DNA of 39,292 bases from Malikia spinosa. GTDB lineage: Bacteria; Pseudomonadota; Gammaproteobacteria; Burkholderiales; Burkholderiaceae_C. The position numbers were made by a program, and so were the translations under genes. Below the pieces are notes generated by a model that was not told the origin of the DNA, did no database searches, and worked only from the letters and a program-made list of their open reading frames with translations. This document shows, one piece after another, positions 25,101 to 33,900 of the stretch (position 1 is its first letter; every line of letters begins with the position of its first letter). The DNA is taken from NCBI RefSeq assembly GCF_002980625.1, contig NZ_PVLR01000078.1:1-39292 (forward strand), given 5' to 3'.

Positions 25101-25870
25101 AGCGCCTGGGCGTGCCGGCTCATGATGCTCAAGCCGTCGTCGAGCGAAACAAACGACTCGCCACTGCCCGCCAAGGTCCGATAAGCCGAGAAGAACTGCG
25201 TGATCAGGTCGCCCACGAGGCGCGAGCGCTCTTCGCCATTGGGTGCCTCCAGCATCGCTGCCTCGAACGCCACGGCATCCCAGCCGCGCTCCAATGCCCC
25301 CCAGCCGCCTGCGTCGTCCCCTGCACTGGCCCCCGCGTTGAGCTGGGCGAAGAAGGCCGCATCGCCCATGCGGTCACGCAGCTCACGCGCATCCTTGAAC
25401 ATGCCTTCGGCCAGGTAGAAGCCAGGCACCGGGGCTTCTGGATGCTTCTTGCGGACGAACTCGGCGTATTGGCCCAGGATGGACGACTCCATGTCCCGCG
25501 CGCCGATCATGTGGTAGGGCACCAGCAAGAACTTGCGGCCTTCAGTCCAGCCATGGCGGGCCACCACGTCGGCCAGTTCGGGTATCGACCGGGCCTGGGT
25601 GTTGCCCGCCAGCAGCAGGTTCAGTACCGCCATGAAGTGGCTCTTGCCAGAGCCGAAACTGCCATGCAGATAGGCTGCCTTGCTGCCGCCGGTCTGCACC
25701 GCTTGCTGGATGAAACCCAGCGCGTTGGCAAAGGCGTCCACCAGCTGCGGCGTGACCACGTAGTCGCGCAGGGTCTGCTCGGGCTCGGTCACGCCCTTGG
25801 ACAATTGCAGGACGAAGTCGCCCTGGTGCACCCGCTCGGGGATGGCGATGAGGTCTTTCAACAAAGGCAT
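22160..25870 (-). CDS. pglY: BREX ATPase PglY (BrxC family)
   Basis: 1236 residues. The Walker A is GSFGSGKSH at 70-78, preceded by KAAYLHG, a hallmark of the BrxC/PglY family. A Walker B-like DAVILFLDELVLW follows at about 260. The long C-terminal half is helical and includes a Pro/Val-rich linker (VPVPVPIPVLDPGTP) about 80 residues from the end. PglY is a large AAA+ ATPase essential to BREX modification and defence. Its start lies 27 bp downstream of the last inserted gene and its stop overlaps pglZ, so it belongs to the same transcript. Confidence 0.95.
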   Translation of the reverse strand: MPLLKDLIAIPERVHQGDFVLQLSKGVTEPEQTLRDYVVTPQLVDAFANALGFIQQAVQTGGSKAAYLHGSFGSGKSHFMAVLNLLLAGNTQARSIPELADVVARHGWTEGRKFLLVPYHMIGARDMESSILGQYAEFVRKKHPEAPVPGFYLAEGMFKDARELRDRMGDAAFFAQLNAGASAGDDAGGWGALERGWDAVAFEAAMLEAPNGEERSRLVGDLITQFFSAYRTLAGSGESFVSLDDGLSIMSRHAQALGYDAVILFLDELVLWLASHAADVNFVSREGTKLVKLVEATNADRPIPLISFVARQRDLRDLVGENLAGSVQVQFSDVLKHWEARFHRITLEDRNLPAIAEKRVLRPVSEAARQTLQSTFDDLLRMRKDVLDTLLTTTADQDMFRKVYPFSPALVQTLIAVSAALQRERTALKLMLQLLVDRRADLELGQLIPVGDLYDAIAEGDEPFSEGMRLHFENAKRLYNQRLLPMLERQHNVTWEAIKLGQADAAAAKNLRNDARLLKTLLLGALVPEVESLKALSAQRLAALNHGTFRSPIPGREALDVLRKCRDWASEIGEIKITEDQNPIISIQVTGVDIEPILRAAETNDNPGNRRKRIREALFKELEILETGELFNSYEFNWRGTRREVELLYENVREMTDDRLRGRSGTWTVVLDFPFDDANFGPADDLARLTEYRGGDTKTLVWIPSFLSNKAMADLGRLVVLDHILQGDRFETYTGHLSLVDRVQAKALARNQLDQLRIKLRSQLEVAYGISTEPRDAVSSPLTADQQFRSLDPTFSPRPPVGADFKSAFESLLGQLFAHQYPAHPEFDTEIKAAVIRKIWPEVLKAIEAPGQRGLVQDAGVRRLVRAVVNPCQLGQMGETHLLIEPRWQSRFLQSHARDGGGAITVARLRQWIDMPAPMGLPLELQNLIILAFAASTNRRFTMRGGPYEPTVDNVPDELELREQLLPSASDWQLALQRASSLFGLTLGQTLNAANVGKLVDEVKQKATEKREAVTRLVAQVRDRSSRYAAGVTGARQRTAESAQALLAALASAAESELVTVLATAVLQTSEAAVGRALAQAKAGANALEAGNYWQLFDLVLEMSDHGVQAAQVFRTRLEEGLTSDEHVVSLKVRLDELYQDAIRLLARATPVPVPVPIPVLDPGTPASVPTPTLAPVTITPAPANLAHEVVAEKQDLHLTGADALAALDELKARVTSERELELTLSWRLQRKGTRP

Positions 25871-25897
25871 GTACGGACTCTTTTTCTGACGTTTCTG

Positions 25898-27361
25898 TTA
25901 CTTGAGCGGCTTCACGCCACCGCGCCTGCCGAGGCCAAAGGCGATCCGGTAAACGTCGGGCATCTGGATGCGCTGGTCGTCCAGGCGCTTGAGCAGGCCA
26001 AGCGACTCCAGATCGGCCAGTACCCCGGCGTGGCCTTCGCTCAGGTGTTGAGGCGGTAACTTCACTCCGCTGCTGGAGTGGAGCTTATCGAGCAGCGATT
26101 CCAGCGTCCCATCAATGCGCCACAGCTCTTGGATATCCTGGGCTGCACACGGCACGGTTAAGCGCCCGCGCAGGGGTCGCATAACCAAATCCACCCAGGG
26201 GTAATCCTCGGTGGTCACTTCATCCACCCTGATCTGAGACGCGCTTTGCACTCCCTTGGCAATCATCCGGTAGTCGATAGCCAAGGGATGGTCGTCAGGG
26301 GTCTCGTCTGCCGCCTGACGCAACGCGGCAAAAAAGCTGCGCGGGCTGACCTGATCGAGACTGTCCAGTAAGTGGTTGACGAGCCAGGTATAAGGCTTGC
26401 CACGTTTGAAACCACTGGGGCCGGCAGCCATCGCCTTGCCGGCCAGCAACGCGAACACCGATTCCTGAAGATGTTCGTCGGTGCGCATCGGTCCTGGCAG
26501 CAGCCAGGCCTGTGCCGGCTCCGAACGTTTCCAGAGCAGGCCTGTGTGTTGCGTGAGACCACGAAACGCCTGACCATAACGCTCGGCGTTGCCGAGACAT
26601 TGGAACAGCAACGCATACAGATCAGCCCGGCGCCAAGTCAACGCCGCCTTGCGGGCTAGCAGTTTAGATGCATCCGGAAAACCAACAATCTCCCGATCCT
26701 GCAGGATGTCTGGCCGCAAAAATATCTTGAAACGTATCCGTCGGGTGGCTCGCAGGTCAAGTGCAATTTGCAGCAGCCCCTTGGCGAGTGGACGAATCCT
26801 CTGCCAATCCTCAGCAAGGCGATCAAGCGCGTCGAACAGCACGACCAACGTGACGTCCTGCTCCTCCAGTTGACGGTCGATTTGCAGCAGCAACTCGTCG
26901 AACTCTTCGGGATGTTCGTGAACCCAGCCAACACGCTCCAGCCACTGGCCACCAGCGGGATAAGGCGCGGCAAAACCAGCTCTCTGGGCCAGTACCGCGC
27001 GCCAGATGGCACGTGCCGGGAAGTGCTGTATCAGCTTGGCCAGTACATCCTGACTGGGAGCATTTTCCGACGTAGCCTGCGCACCAAACGCCTGCTCCAC
27101 CCGTACATGACTGTTGAAACGGATCTCCGGAAAGGCTGTTCCGATGAAGCGTCGGTGTGGTTCGGACGACAGGTGCGACCACCAAAAACTCTTGCCAGAA
27201 CCCCGAATACCCTCGACCAAACTGACTTCCGGATCCAGAGCCTTGGCATGACTGGGCGGCACATAAGTAAAGGCAGGAGGACGATCAGGCGCAAACCCCA
27301 CATGATCTACATCCGGCAAGGACTCGCGCAATGCCTGGCGCAGGGCACAGGTGTCATTCAT
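25898..27361 (-). CDS. P-loop ATPase, gene 5 of the nested module
   Basis: 487 residues from the ATG at 27361, which overlaps the stop of the ParA-like gene by 8 bp. The Walker A is GIRGSGKS at 51-58 and the Walker B is LVVLFDALD at 172-180, followed by a helical C-terminal half. This resembles STAND/KAP-like or ORC-like NTPases, in which a C-terminal helical region follows the ATPase. There is no obvious nuclease or membrane segment. It is paired with the upstream KGGVGR ATPase by overlap, and the two probably act together. I do not recognise a named family. Confidence is high for an ATPase and low for its role. Confidence 0.85.
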   Translation of the reverse strand: MNDTCALRQALRESLPDVDHVGFAPDRPPAFTYVPPSHAKALDPEVSLVEGIRGSGKSFWWSHLSSEPHRRFIGTAFPEIRFNSHVRVEQAFGAQATSENAPSQDVLAKLIQHFPARAIWRAVLAQRAGFAAPYPAGGQWLERVGWVHEHPEEFDELLLQIDRQLEEQDVTLVVLFDALDRLAEDWQRIRPLAKGLLQIALDLRATRRIRFKIFLRPDILQDREIVGFPDASKLLARKAALTWRRADLYALLFQCLGNAERYGQAFRGLTQHTGLLWKRSEPAQAWLLPGPMRTDEHLQESVFALLAGKAMAAGPSGFKRGKPYTWLVNHLLDSLDQVSPRSFFAALRQAADETPDDHPLAIDYRMIAKGVQSASQIRVDEVTTEDYPWVDLVMRPLRGRLTVPCAAQDIQELWRIDGTLESLLDKLHSSSGVKLPPQHLSEGHAGVLADLESLGLLKRLDDQRIQMPDVYRIAFGLGRRGGVKPLK

Positions 27362-28769
27362 CAATGGTCTCCGGTAACGCGTCCATGACTGCCGTAAAAA
27401 ACGGACCGAAGGCCAACTCGATATCAGCCGCACTGACACCACCGTCTTCGACCCTAAGCAGTGGATTGAACTCCTGCAGGCGACCGCTCCATCGGATGCG
27501 TAACGGAAAATGAGGAGCATCCTCGGCATCAAGGTCGAAGTTGAAAGCCGACTCGAAGTCGCTGTCAGCCTCGGAGTTCTCTAGGTTGCGCGGCTCGATC
27601 CGGTCGTACAGGTGTTCGGCAAACAGATCGTAAGCATGTTGCTTGAACCGTTCAGCACGGTCTGCCTGGTCGCTTTCCGGAAACAGCGCCTGCACCATCA
27701 ACAACCGCTCGCGCACGGCCCGCAGCACATCGGGATGCTGCTGCCAGTGCAAGAACAGTTGCCGATAGCCCTGCCACGATTGCGCGGTGTCAGTGGCAAA
27801 CAGCAGCGCCACGTCAGCCAGCCGGGCAATGGCTACTGCCGCCACATCATGCAGGCCGGCACGGCTGTCGATCAGCACGACGTCGGGGCGCTCGCACCGT
27901 TCCAGAACAGACACCAACTCGACCATGCGTGTGGCAAAACTGCGTGGGCCTTGTGGCGAAGGCACATCGCCGTACACGCGTGCCAGCTTGCTCAAATAAG
28001 CAGTCTCGCACTGACCCATTGCAGCGGCTACGCGGATCACACCTGTGGTGTGTTCTGCCAGTGGACTGTCAGAGACAATGTCGCTCAATACCGTACCCCC
28101 CTGGCCCACCGCATCCTCCACGAACCAGTCGATCAGGCCGTAGGCGGCGACACGCTCGGGCGGCAGCAGCAGACCGGACAAGCCAGGCGACTCCAGATCG
28201 AAGTCCATCAGCAACACGCGCTTACCCGTTTGTGCCAGCTTGTAGGCCAGCATGGCCAGCGCGGTTGAGCGCCCCACGCCACCCTTGAGCCCGTAAAACA
28301 CGATGCGTAACGGGTGGCCTTCGCCACTGAACTTCTCGGCGCGCAACCAGTCCTGGCCAATGACCTGACGATCCAGTAAAAGCATCGAGCGTTCCGGATG
28401 CAGTACACCGGCAGCATCTTCAAACGCCGGCAACAGTGTTTCATGCCAGTCGGCGTTCTGGAACAGTGTCGCTGGATTGGAAAAGTCGTCGCGGTACAGC
28501 ACCTGCTGAGACGTCGCATAACCTCCTAACCCGGCTGCAGCTGACAACAGGATTTCATGAGCGTCCAGCGGATAACGCTGCTCGTTGAGGATGTCGTGAT
28601 CAGCGCTGTCATCTTCAGCTAGAGCCAGCGGCTGGTAAGCATCGACCGCAAAACGCAGCCGGCCATAGATGTCGCGCACGATACCCACACGGGGCATGCT
28701 CGGCAGCCGTGGATCGTTCGCGATCTCCGCGGCCAGGCGCATGGCGTCATTGAATCGCAGAGTGCGCAT
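27354..28769 (-). CDS. KGGVGR ParA/MinD-like ATPase, gene 4 of the nested module
   Basis: 471 residues from the ATG at 28769, which overlaps the HEPN-like stop (ATGA). An N-terminal domain of about 150 residues that I cannot name is followed by a SIMIBI-class ATPase with the deviant Walker A KGGVGRSTA at 162-170. The Walker A' region is MDFDLESPG at 188-196, and VVLIDSRAGLHDVAA follows later. The Arg in KGGVGR, in place of the usual KGGVGKT, marks the variant found in conflict-associated ParA-like proteins. It lacks a ParB partner here, so plasmid partition is unlikely. A regulatory or sensing ATPase that works with gene 5 is more plausible. Confidence 0.88.
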   Translation of the reverse strand: MRTLRFNDAMRLAAEIANDPRLPSMPRVGIVRDIYGRLRFAVDAYQPLALAEDDSADHDILNEQRYPLDAHEILLSAAAGLGGYATSQQVLYRDDFSNPATLFQNADWHETLLPAFEDAAGVLHPERSMLLLDRQVIGQDWLRAEKFSGEGHPLRIVFYGLKGGVGRSTALAMLAYKLAQTGKRVLLMDFDLESPGLSGLLLPPERVAAYGLIDWFVEDAVGQGGTVLSDIVSDSPLAEHTTGVIRVAAAMGQCETAYLSKLARVYGDVPSPQGPRSFATRMVELVSVLERCERPDVVLIDSRAGLHDVAAVAIARLADVALLFATDTAQSWQGYRQLFLHWQQHPDVLRAVRERLLMVQALFPESDQADRAERFKQHAYDLFAEHLYDRIEPRNLENSEADSDFESAFNFDLDAEDAPHFPLRIRWSGRLQEFNPLLRVEDGGVSAADIELAFGPFFTAVMDALPETIDE

Positions 28770-29194
28770 CACAGTGCTCCAGAAGTCATGTTGTCGAGAC
28801 AAACCAGCATCTCGCGGGCAGCCGCTTCCCAACCAGGCAACGAATCAAGCGGTAAATCCCTTGCACGCCAGTAACGATGCTCGATTTTCCAGTCGTGCAT
28901 CTTTCCCAGACTTGGCACTGCCGCTGTCAGCGTGCTCGCGGAGCGTCCGTCTGGCAATGTAGTTACATCGGTGACCAACTTTGGCAAGTGCAGGCGCAAT
29001 TCCGCTGCGAGGCTGCCGTCAGCCTCGGTACTGGCACCCAGTTGCACCAGCACAGCCTTCAAACCGCATTCGACACTGAGCCCGTACAACTGGCCAGCGT
29101 TGGGCCGGCAGCCGGCTTTCTGCAGGGCATCGGCATCGTGGAAGTGGCGCCTGGCACTGACCAGATAGTCAACGCGTTTGGGTTTTGTGCTCAT
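28769..29194 (-). CDS. HEPN-like protein, gene 3 of the nested module
   Basis: 141 residues. The first 60 form a helical pair (ARRHFHDADALQKAG, then NAGQLYGLSVECGLKAVLVQLG) that fits the HEPN fold. Many HEPN proteins are RNases with an R-x4-6-H motif; I do not see a canonical copy, although HRYWRARDLP near the C-terminus contains clustered His, Tyr and Arg. It could therefore be a non-catalytic HEPN or a new variant. It overlaps the nuclease-like gene upstream by 4 bp and the ParA-like gene downstream by 3 bp. The HEPN call is from pattern only. Confidence 0.65.
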   Translation of the reverse strand: MSTKPKRVDYLVSARRHFHDADALQKAGCRPNAGQLYGLSVECGLKAVLVQLGASTEADGSLAAELRLHLPKLVTDVTTLPDGRSASTLTAAVPSLGKMHDWKIEHRYWRARDLPLDSLPGWEAAAREMLVCLDNMTSGAL

Positions 29195-29757
29195 ACCGGC
29201 TTTGCAGATGTCGCTACGCGGGTAACATAGGGGCTGAAGACAGGGCGCGAAATCAGGGTGTCGTAGTCCATCAAGGCTACCGCCTCAACGCCCGCCAGTT
29301 TGAGGCGGCCTTTTAGCCGAGCATTCAAGGCGATCCGGAGCGCACTCAGGTAAACCTTCAGCTGCGCGGGCAGGTCCAAGCCCACGGCCAAAACCAGCTT
29401 GACGGGCTTGCGCACGGCAACTGGCAGTTCGGCACGCAAGCCCTGGCCCCAATCGTTACCGCTCCAGCTCGCGAGCAGCATCATTAGGGTGTCGGTGATC
29501 TTGCCGACCAGTTCATCGAAGCGCCAGGGCGAGGGCTGACCTTTGACCGGAATAAAATCGGTCCCAGCCAGCATGGCGGTGGTTTCGGTGAAATCCTTGA
29601 CTTCCAGCAGCACCAGCCGGCCTTCATGCACCCAGGCAAAGTCCATTTCCTTGAGAGACTGCCCGCTCAGCGGCCGGTAACTGGTCGTCGCAGCCAAACG
29701 GAAATGCGCTCCGTCAGGCAAATCGAGTCGCAATCCAGACTCTTCATAAACCGCCAT
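29191..29757 (-). CDS. PD-(D/E)xK nuclease-like protein, gene 2 of the nested module
   Basis: 188 residues. Asp39 (KEMDFAWVHEG) and Glu52-x-Lys54 (LVLLEVKDF) give the D-(12)-ExK spacing of PD-(D/E)xK nucleases, with hydrophobic strands on both sides as the fold requires. The rest is alpha/beta with a conserved-looking LVLAVGLDLPAQLK segment. It may cut DNA or may be an inactive relative. It begins 3 bp after the AAA ATPase and overlaps the HEPN-like gene, so the ATPase probably controls it. No homologue is recognised. Confidence 0.72.
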   Translation of the reverse strand: MAVYEESGLRLDLPDGAHFRLAATTSYRPLSGQSLKEMDFAWVHEGRLVLLEVKDFTETTAMLAGTDFIPVKGQPSPWRFDELVGKITDTLMMLLASWSGNDWGQGLRAELPVAVRKPVKLVLAVGLDLPAQLKVYLSALRIALNARLKGRLKLAGVEAVALMDYDTLISRPVFSPYVTRVATSAKPV

Positions 29758-29760
29758 GGC

Positions 29761-30831
29761 TCAATCCCCCAGATCGAGCGCCACATCGGCTTCGTACAGC
29801 CGCAGCGACTCTTCAACGATCGGGTTCATCGGCAAGCCGTCGCTCAAGCGGGTGACCGAACCCACCACCCCACCAGTTTCCTGCTTGCGCAAATCGAGCA
29901 GGGAATAGTCGGCCTTGTGCTTGCGCGCCAGTTGCTCCAGACGCTTGAGCATGTAGAAACTGTGCGTCGTCAGGTAAACCTGAACGCCGGACTGAGCGAA
30001 CTCGTGCAGCATGTCGGCAAACAGCACGATGGCCCGAGGATGGAGGTTCACCTCGGGCTCATCGACGAAAAGCATACAGCCTCCGGCTGGTGTGAGCCGG
30101 CGGTTGCGCATCAGGCGCGAAAGGATGCCGATCTTCTTGATGCCCTCGGCTGTCTGGTGCATGTTGAAGCTCTCCTTGCCGCGGCGGAACATGATCGAGC
30201 CGTCAGACTGCATCTCTACTTCACCGCCACCGGTGACGTCTTCCAAATGCCTGAACACGCGCTTGATATGTTCCTTCCAGTTGCCACCAACGGTCGGCTG
30301 ACGAAAGTCCTGCACCAGGTCGTAGTAGGTGTCGTCAAAAGATGCGATCTCTTGCGATTCGCGGGTTGCCACGATGGCATCGAAGATCGACAGGATCTCC
30401 TTGGGTGGCAGGAAGGTGGCCTTGTGCCCCGCCAGTTGCCCCATCTCGTTGGTTTCGATATCGGTGATGCGCACCGTGGTGTCGCGGCCAAAGCCGAACT
30501 TCAGCCGGCCGTCGCTGTTCCACTGCAAATCAGCCTTCAGCCGGTTGCCGCTGCCACGTGTGACGAGGCGGCCCAACTCCATCTTCTGGGGCAGGAAGGT
30601 CCAGCGCAACTTGCTCGACAACAGCTCCGCCAACTCTTTCGGCTCAGGCCCCGACTGCTTCTTCGAGTAGTCCTCGATCGAGCGTGTCATCGCATACAGC
30701 AGCTTGAGCAAGTGCGTCTTGCCGGTGTCATTGACTCCGATGATCACGTTCAGCGACGCGTGGTCACGCCACTCCAGGCGCTGGTGGAAGGCAACGAAGT
30801 TCTCGACGGTCAGGGACTTGAGTGTGCTCAT
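29761..30831 (-). CDS. OLD/RecF-like AAA ATPase, gene 1 of the nested module
   Basis: 356 residues from the ATG at 30831, with a strong GGAGG ribosome site; the longer ORF into pglX is a shadow. The Walker A is GVNDTGKT at 32-39. Near the C-terminus are the Walker B MLFVDEPEVNLHP and the H-loop YLTTHSFYML, the pattern of AAA_15/AAA_21 (ABC-type) ATPases of the OLD class. No TOPRIM domain follows, so the nuclease role may be supplied by the next gene, as in other split ATPase-nuclease defence pairs. The gene starts 82 bp after the pglX stop. Confidence 0.88.
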   Translation of the reverse strand: MSTLKSLTVENFVAFHQRLEWRDHASLNVIIGVNDTGKTHLLKLLYAMTRSIEDYSKKQSGPEPKELAELLSSKLRWTFLPQKMELGRLVTRGSGNRLKADLQWNSDGRLKFGFGRDTTVRITDIETNEMGQLAGHKATFLPPKEILSIFDAIVATRESQEIASFDDTYYDLVQDFRQPTVGGNWKEHIKRVFRHLEDVTGGGEVEMQSDGSIMFRRGKESFNMHQTAEGIKKIGILSRLMRNRRLTPAGGCMLFVDEPEVNLHPRAIVLFADMLHEFAQSGVQVYLTTHSFYMLKRLEQLARKHKADYSLLDLRKQETGGVVGSVTRLSDGLPMNPIVEESLRLYEADVALDLGD

Positions 30832-30913
30832 GTTGCTGTCCTCCCTCCAACCAGCGACTTGAAATTGTTGATGTAAAAACTTCTGATCATGTCGATTCCT
30901 TGCTTCAGCGGCT

Positions 30914-33900
30914 TCACACTGCTGCCTTCTTCCTTCCGCGCTTGGCCGCCACCACCACCGGCCTCCAGGCCCGCAGGTCATCCAGCGTGAAGCCCAGCGC
31001 GCGGGCCTCTTCGGTGACGAAGCTGAGGTAGTAGTCACCCATGCGCTCGCCAAACACCGGGTCCAGTTCGTTGTGCCATTGCTGCAGCCAGGGCACCAGT
31101 TCCAGCAGGCTGGCCAGCAGGGGCTGCAGGCGTGCGGGCGCCCAGCCTTCGCTGTCCTTCATGTCCAGGTAGTAGCCGGCCAGGGCGGTGGCTTGCTGAA
31201 GGTGGTCCCAGCCGGCCCAGGCGATGACCAGACTGCCGTCCGTGCCTCGCTCGCAGCCAGGGTAGCTGACCCAGCGCTCCTTGGGCACGTCCAGGCCACC
31301 GCGCAGGCGCCAGACATCGGCCTTGAGGAAGTCCTTGCTCTGGTATTTGGGCGGCACCGGAATGGCGCCGACCTCTCGGGCCTTGCGCTCTTTGCGCAGT
31401 GGCACGAATTCTTCGTCCAGCTTCTTTTGCACCCATGCCAGCGCATCGGCGTCGGGTTCAGCGCCCTGCGCCACGTCCTTGACGATCTGCAACAGTTCCT
31501 GGCGTCGGGCTTGCTGCAGGACATCGAGTTCGGCATCGATGGCGTCCTCGCGGCGCTGCAAGGCCCAGGTGTCTTGCCACTGGCCGCGCTTGCGCAGGCC
31601 GGTGTCGGTGTAGCGCTGCGTCGGCAGGGCCGGCACGGCTTCGGCCGCCACCAGTCCGGCCACCAGTTGCGCCAGGTCGAAGTCGGCGTGGCCGGCGTAC
31701 AGGGCGGCGATCTGCAGAAAGTCGGCATCGCGCGAGACAGCGTCGGCCAGGCGGCTGGTGCTGGTGAGCTGGGGCGGCTGGTCGACACTAGCGGGCCAGA
31801 GCGCGGGGGATTCGAGCCGGGCCAGCAGCCAGTCGCGCAGGGCAGCCTGTTCCTGGTCGGCCCAGGCGGGCGTGTTCCAGCGGCGCTTGAACTCCGGGCG
31901 CTCGACCAGACCGATGGACTTGTCGCGCTCGATCAACTTGATGCGGCGCTGTACCACGCTGCGGTAGTCCTCGGGCCAGTGGGTCGGGATCTCGGTGATG
32001 GGGGTGGAGCCGTGGCGCTCGAACCAGGTGGTCTGCTCGCGACCGGCGGCGATGCGGCGGGCCAGCACGATCTCGAACGCGCGCTCGCCTAAAGCCACTT
32101 CCACCGGGGCGCCGGTGTATTCCACCTCGTCGGCGGTCACAACGGCCGGCAGCAGGCCGTAGAGGCGGTAGCACTGCCAGTCCAGTTCTTCTTGCTGGGC
32201 GATCATTTGCCGGCGCAACTGGGCAGCCTGTTCGCGGGCGGCGTCCAGACTGGCGCGGGTGGGCAGTGGGCCGGCAGCCAGAAGCGCAGCGGGTTGCAGG
32301 GCAGCTAGTTGACACGATTGGGTGTCAAGGCGCGTGGCGATGTCGAGCGGGCGCTCAGTGCAGAGCGGAAACTCGGCAACCTTTGTCGATGCGAACTCAT
32401 AAGTGTCGAAAGCTGAGTCCCCTGTAGTCCTCGCACCCTTGGAGTCAGTCGAATCTCCTTTATTGAACGAAACCTGTTTTAGCCAAAAACACGCCACCGA
32501 CGAGTTCAGCAGCCCGAGCAGGCCCAGGTGATCTTCCTCGCTGCTGCCAGCGGGCAGCTTGATGACCGGAGCTGACTGCTTGAAAACCTTGCCGCCGCGA
32601 TCCAGCACAAAGTGGTTGTGGGTGGCGACGAAGGCGAAAGTGATCGCAAAAGCGTAATTCAACCGACCAAGACTGATTTGATGCCATGCCCACCACGATC
32701 GCCCTTCCTCAAGATAGGTTTTATTTCCGAAGGCCATCCGATTGGCCATAACGGTACGTGCCGGCCACATCCAGCGATGAGACGCTGGGATGCTCTCAAG
32801 ATTCATCAATCCATGTTCAGAGTACGGGGTAAGGATTGCGTCGCGTGCAGAGACGTACCAATCTCGGATCTGGTCTCCCTCAACCAAGGGCTTCACAGCA
32901 GTAAGCAAGCCCGCACGGGCAAACGCTTCAGCAGGCGCAGTTAGTACATCGTCAGCACTCGTTCGCCCTGTCCCACTGAAAACGTCCGCAATTTTCCCGA
33001 GTCGCTGGCCGCAAACACTCTCAATCGCCTCGTTTACATCCGTCGCGCCCCCACCGCCAATGCTCCACGGATGATTAGCTAAGGTCTTCCGGGGCGTATC
33101 AACCACGCTGACAAAGTCGCTTTCGCTGCTCGCCTGGTCGATCTGGCCCAGGATGGCACTCCACACCAGCCCGTGCGCCGGGTCGACGGGCGTGCTGGGT
33201 TCGCCCTTGATACCCATCACAGTGCGCACGCCGGCGTCCACCGGCGTGCGATGGCGGCCGAACAGGATCACGGTCGGCGTGCCATGGCCGGGGATGTAGG
33301 CGCCCGAGGTATCGACCACATGGGTCAGGTCCAGTCGGGGCAGCACCTGCTCGATAAGCTTGCTGCCAAACTCGCGCTTCATGAAGCTGTTGGCCGTGAT
33401 CAGGCCCACATAGCCGGCGCTGTGCCCATCAGCAGCCGTCACGGCCAGCTCAAAGAAACGCTCGGTAAACGGTGCACCCAGCGAGTATTGGCGGTGGCAA
33501 CTGGCGTACTTTTGCCGATAGGCCGCGTTCAGCGCCACATCCTTGACCACAATGTAGGGCGGGTTGCCTACCACCGCATGGTACTGGCGGCCCAGGATGC
33601 GCTGCACCTCGGGCAGGTCTTCGCTGGCGTAGGCATGGGCCAGGCCGCTGTCGGCGTGGGTCTCGGCCACATCGAACAGGTCCTGGCTCTGGGTCAGGCC
33701 AAAGCGGGTGCCGTGCAGCAGGCTGTCGCCAATCGCCACCGAGACCTTGAAGTCGTGCGCGTTGGCCAGGCGCTGCACCCCAGAGGCCTGCAGCGCCGCC
33801 ACGAACAGCCGGAAACGCGAGATCGCCACAGCAAACGGGTTCAGGTCCACGCCGGCTACGGCATCGAGCGCCTTCTGCGCCAGGTCCACCGGGTTGCGGC

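Noticed and set aside
24752-26059. 435-codon plus-strand ORF opposite pglY and the module ATPase
   Set aside because: Antisense to two genes with Walker motifs; no ribosome site or domain.
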